Below are positions 60,464 to 64,000 of a DNA stretch of 64,000 bases, in pieces. The notes below the pieces were generated by a model that had not been told where the DNA came from, did no database searches, and saw only the letters and a list, made by a program, of their open reading frames with translations. The DNA is taken from positions 12,984,620-13,048,619 of the forward strand of contig JAZAYU010000008.1 in the NCBI GenBank assembly GCA_038501625.1. The letters are read 5' to 3'. The stretch is from Corbicula japonica. Taxonomy: Eukaryota; Mollusca; Bivalvia; Venerida; Cyrenidae. Position numbers and translations under genes: made by a program. Position 1 is the first letter of the stretch. Each line of letters opens with the position of its first letter.

Positions 60464-61040
60464 AATCCATGGTTATAGGATGCTATGCCAGTTAAAGAAC
60501 AACAGATCACGTCTTAGACAACAAGCTCTTCACAATAAAGGCTTTGACATTCAACCGCTTCTCAGTGAAGTCTTAAAAGAAAGGCTCTTCCTACAGAAGG
60601 ATCTCATTTATTTATTTTTCCAAATGACATTTTTAATTAGAGTTGTTTATGCATATATTTTATTGTTTCATTTTATGGCTTGTTTATTCTTGTGATCATA
60701 GCTTTGGTAATAGAATTATGTGGGCTATTTAACCCTGTACTCCATGAGATGTAGCTGTTATCCCTCGGCTAACGGTGTAGATCCAGATCAGCTGGCATAT
60801 CCTTGCCATCTTTTAAGGATCTACACTGTCTGCTTTTTGATATACCAAGTAGCAAACAGTGTAGATCCTGATTAGATGGCACAGAAGTGCCAGCTTATCT
60901 TGATCTACATAGGTCACACTTAGTAAAATCCATATATATGGAGTAAATGGTTAAACATTTTGAGGCATTAACATTTAAATTTGAGAGATAGATTTTTAAT
61001 AATTCATAAATGTGCTTAATAAAGTTGGCATGTTTGCCAT
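60464..61040 (+). other. Probable ABCA2 3' untranslated region
   Basis: Follows the stop codon in exon 48. AATAAA hexamers occur at 60534-60539 and 61018-61023, and a further one at 62899-62904, so the transcript end cannot be fixed. The second hexamer lies after a P1 element (60729-60954), which would then be transcribed within the UTR as a long hairpin. Confidence 0.4.
60729..60954. mobile_element. Family P1 palindromic element, both TTAA ends
   Basis: TTAACCCTGTACTCCATGAG to ATATGGAGTAAATGGTTAA, in the probable ABCA2 3' UTR or flank. Confidence 0.87.
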
Positions 61041-61481
61041 ACATGTACATGTATATAGGAAAAATGGTCAGTCAGACTTTGATCTGTCTCATGTGTAAAT
61101 TAAGTAGTAAAGTTAATTGGATGTCAAAATATAAGTTACTTTTCATTAATTGAACATGTGAACATTTGAATTATGTTACCCATTTCTAACTTTAAAAGGC
61201 ATTTCAAAAGAGATATAATTTGAATGAATTAATGGTAGAAATTGAACTTAAAGGTTTAAGCACAGGAAACAGAAGCGGGTACAATTCTTTTGCCCAAGTT
61301 TCTAGGCATATGATGTGTGATGGGCCCAGATGGCTTTCAACTGGCTTATAAAATATTCTTTTCTTAGAATAGTTGTTGTATTGTAATGCTTATTCCAGGT
61401 GTTGGCCAGTGTTTGTTGAATTGTTAATACTTGATTGTGTTCGTATAATATGTTCATTGTGTGATAATCTGTCAAGAGTAC

Positions 61482-61702
61482 TTAACTCTTTACTCCATGG
61501 AATATGGCTGTTATCACATGGGTTAACAGTGTAGATCCAGATCAGCTGGCACATCCATGCTGTCTGATCAGTATTCATTATGTTATTTCTGACCAAGAAG
61601 TGAACAGGTTAGGTCCTAATCAGATGGCACAGAGGTACCTGCTGATCGGGATCACTGTACAGACATGTCATAAAACCCATATATACGGGGTGCAAGGGCT
61701 AA
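61482..61702. mobile_element. Family P1 element
   Basis: TTAACTCTTTACTCCATGG to TATACGGGGTGCAAGGGCTAA; right end diverged. Confidence 0.78.
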
Positions 61703-62034
61703 AGGTTGTTTTAATTAAGTTCTATTTATTTCTTGTGTTATAGAGTAGTCCCTAGTTTTTTTTTCTGTGTACGAGTTACCAATAAGTGCTTTGATTGTCT
61801 TAATTGGTTGTTGAATTTTTCAACATTTTTTCCTGGCTGTGCTTAAATGGATCCTTTCTTTTTAAGTTGTTTATTTGGCTCTTAAATGTGCTTGGATGCA
61901 ATAGTTGCAGGTACAACATACAAAGTACTCTAAAAAAGTTTTAAAAAAGTAGGAACAAAGAATCAGTGCTTGATTTACATGTATGACGTATGTATTATGG
62001 CTGTGATTAAGAATATAAGTGCATACCATGGTCA

Positions 62035-62160
62035 ATGATCATAACTACACCTGGAGACTAGTCTTAAATCTCAAGCATGTAATTGGCTTAAATGGTGGCT
62101 CAATCAGATGCTTGACATTTGAGACAGGTCTCCAAACTGGGCTTTATGATCTTGGACCCA
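62035..62160. mobile_element. Family P2 element
   Basis: ATGATCATAACTACACCTGG to GGCTTTATGATCTTGGACCC. Confidence 0.75.
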
Positions 62161-62391
62161 TGAGCTGAGCTATTGTTTGTGTGTTTCTGATGATTCTTTG
62201 ATAGCAAAGAAATCAACTGTACAGTGAAACCTCTCATTCAGACCACTCTGAAATTAACACTACCCTGATTATAAGACCAGTGTTGCATTCTTCCAATTTA
62301 CAGCATTATACTAATATTCACTTTTTCACTACAAAATTTAGACCACCCCAATATTTAAGACCAGTCTTTTCCAGACCCAGAAAGTGGTCTG

Positions 62392-62606
62392 AACCGTTTA
62401 CTCCATAGCCACACCTGTGTTGTGTGGGCAGACAGTGTAGAATCTACACTAGGAGATACACTGTTTGCTTTTAGATTCATTAGGTTATGTCTAACCAAGA
62501 TGTGACAAGTGCAGATCCAGATCAGATGGCACAGATGTACCAGGTGATCTGGATCTACACTTATTGTACTTGTGTAAAAATGCTTATATATGGAGTTATG
62601 GGTTAA
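62392..62606. mobile_element. Family P1 element
   Basis: AACCGTTTACTCCATAGCCA to TATATGGAGTTATGGGTTAA with a shortened left hairpin. Confidence 0.82.
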
Positions 62607-63091
62607 TAGTGGGTTTCACTGTACATACTTGACACCTTTGGACGGTGGAATTTCAAGTGTTATTTGATTTTTTTGCTGATTGTACTTGCCATATAGCATT
62701 CAATTTTGGCACTGCTATTGACAATTTACATACTGCTCACTTGTGATATACCTTGTATATATTGTAATATAATGTGTTAGCTTTGCTCATGACAAGTTGT
62801 TTACATAGCCATTGAGTCTTTAATATTAAAATGCTACAGCAGTGTGAACTTTGTCATTTTGGAGCTTTGAACTTAAGTCTTCTTAGTTGATGCCAGGTAA
62901 TAAACCTTGGATAAACATGTCAATAAGAAGTTTTCATGGATGAAGGTTTGAATTTGAAAATCATGCATGAAGGAACAGTCTTTGGCAGTAACTAGGCTTT
63001 GATTTTTCCAGTAGCACCAAGCATAGTGAATAGATACTTTTTTCTTTTTATACATTTATTTGTGATACTTGCAGAGTACTTACTTGTTATA

Positions 63092-64000
63092 CGAGGGGCA
63101 TTTATAAAGTATTAATCAGTGTGGCGCTTTAGTTGTATACGTAATATTTCTGCTTAAATTTTTAGATCAACCCTTCGAAGTATTCCCCTTTGACTTGTAT
63201 GCACTTTTCCAAGCGTTTAATCCAATCTGAAAATGCTTTTCGGAATGCTTCTTTGGGTATAGTGTTAAGACACTGGAAAAGCGCGCTGCTGACAGCGTGC
63301 CGAGATTCAAAATGTCGACCTCTCATGTAGTTCTTAATAAAGGGATTTTTAACCAAAAATCGCATGGAGCAAGATCAGGGCTATATGGAGCGTGTGGTAA
63401 AGTGTCAATGTTGTTGTCGCTAAGATACGACGTTACCACCGCTGACTTGTGGGCCGGTGCGTTGTCATGCAGGAGCTTGATTCCGCGTACGCCGGTACGG
63501 GGACGGTCTGCAGTATAGTGGCATACAACAGCAGAAAGTACCGAATCTCGGTAAAATGTTCCCGTAACACTCCCAACTTCTGGTACAGGAATTCGAGCCA
63601 CCATTTCCTGGCAATCAAAAAATAATGCATACATAATGCGTTTTGAGGTGCGAGCTCTACGGGCAATTTGGGGCCGTCCATCATTTTCACCGACCCACAC
63701 CTTATTTTTTTGTTTACTGTCAGGCTCATAAAAATATACGCATGTTTCATCGCCAGTCACAATTTCATTCATGCGTTTTTGGTCAGCATTCTTGTATGTA
63801 TCAAGCAGCTGGGACGCTATTCGCACGCGCTCGCGCTTTTGATCATCAGTGAGGAGGTGGGGTATCCACCTGGCGCAAACCTTGCGTAGCTATAACGCGC
63901 TCGTCAATATTTGAAAAACCGATGATGAATCAATGCCACATAAATCACTTATCTTCTCGACTGTACAACAGGCATCATCTTCCACAGCTTTTTTAACAGC
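63092..64000 (-). mobile_element. Mariner element, 3' end, continues past the window
   Basis: Terminal CGAGGGGCATTTATAAAGTA is preceded by TA at 63090-63091. The transposase relic is read on the minus strand, so its start lies beyond 64000. The terminal sequence differs from the element at 45548, so these are different mariner families. Confidence 0.88.
63162..64000 (-). pseudogene. Mariner transposase, disrupted
   Basis: On the minus strand the frame shows the HTH region, the linker KVCARWIPHLLTDDQKRERV, GDETCVYFYEP (first catalytic D), LLHDNAPAHKS (second D) and LPHAPYSPDLAPCDF (third D). There are 34 residues between the second and third D, the mariner D,D34D pattern. An in-frame TAG lies at 63890-63892, and a frameshift at about 63323-63365 separates the third D from the C-terminal RGRHFESRHAV...EYFEG part. 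The usual GDETW tryptophan is cysteine here. Not expected to be functional. Confidence 0.9.

Larger units (their letters stand above)
57380..60421 (+). other. Last intron, about 3 kb
   Basis: Contains P1 elements at 57665 and 58228, P2 elements at 58047 and 58755 and the dispersed repeat at 59815. The stretch 58950-59800 shows nothing recognisable. Confidence 0.65.
61040..63091. other. 3' flank of ABCA2, no gene recognised
   Basis: Holds P1 elements at 61482 and 62392 and a P2 element at 62035. No exon-like conserved coding sequence was found on either strand before the mariner at 63092. Confidence 0.6.

Overview
The window is eukaryotic nuclear DNA. It is AT-rich, has many introns with GT-AG splice sites, and is dense in transposable elements. 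The repeats look like those of bivalve mollusc genomes; bivalve is an inference from repeat style, and no species is claimed. There are no operons, ribosome binding sites or other prokaryotic features. One gene dominates: the + strand ortholog of the lysosomal/endosomal lipid transporter ABCA2, from 7865 to 60463. I placed 47 coding segments, numbered exons 2 to 48. Nearly every junction keeps the reading frame, and together they encode about 2,530 residues. Exon 1 (start codon, first ~23 residues) was not found and probably lies before position 1. A run of exactly 500 N (48960-49459) interrupts the coding sequence between TMD2 and NBD2.

Layout. 1-7864: no exon recognised, several inverted-repeat elements. 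7865-24856: TM helix 1 and the large first luminal/extracellular domain (exons 2-16). 25128-27656: remaining helices of TMD1. 28440-32563: first nucleotide-binding domain and the divergent linker (exons 20-26). 33342-39101: start of TMD2 and second luminal domain. 39525-43908: TMD2 helices. 48930-57379: NBD2 and C-terminal tail. 60422-60463: short last coding exon. 60464-64000: 3' flank with candidate poly(A) signals, then a broken mariner transposase on the minus strand that runs off the window.

The most unusual structure is at the 3' end of exon 33 (39645-40380). The end of a TMD2 exon together with its 5' splice site has been tandemly copied, giving 13 donor-like sites. All lie in one uninterrupted reading frame at spacings of 48 or 66 bases, so each alternative donor would add 16 or 22 residues to the protein. 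A separate 85-base duplication of exon 34 with its donor (41406-41575) lies one exon downstream, but there read-through hits a stop.

The introns hold about 40 copies of a palindromic TTAA-flanked element with CCCTTT...AAAGGG ends (family P1, resembling piggyBac termini) and about 18 copies of a second palindromic element (family P2). They also hold several TA-flanked inverted-repeat elements, a likely hAT-type element with an 8-base target duplication, two mariner relics, a three-level nested insertion, and three minisatellites (48, 30 and 62 bases). Several P1 copies sit within 20-50 bases of exon ends, where RNA hairpins could influence splicing.
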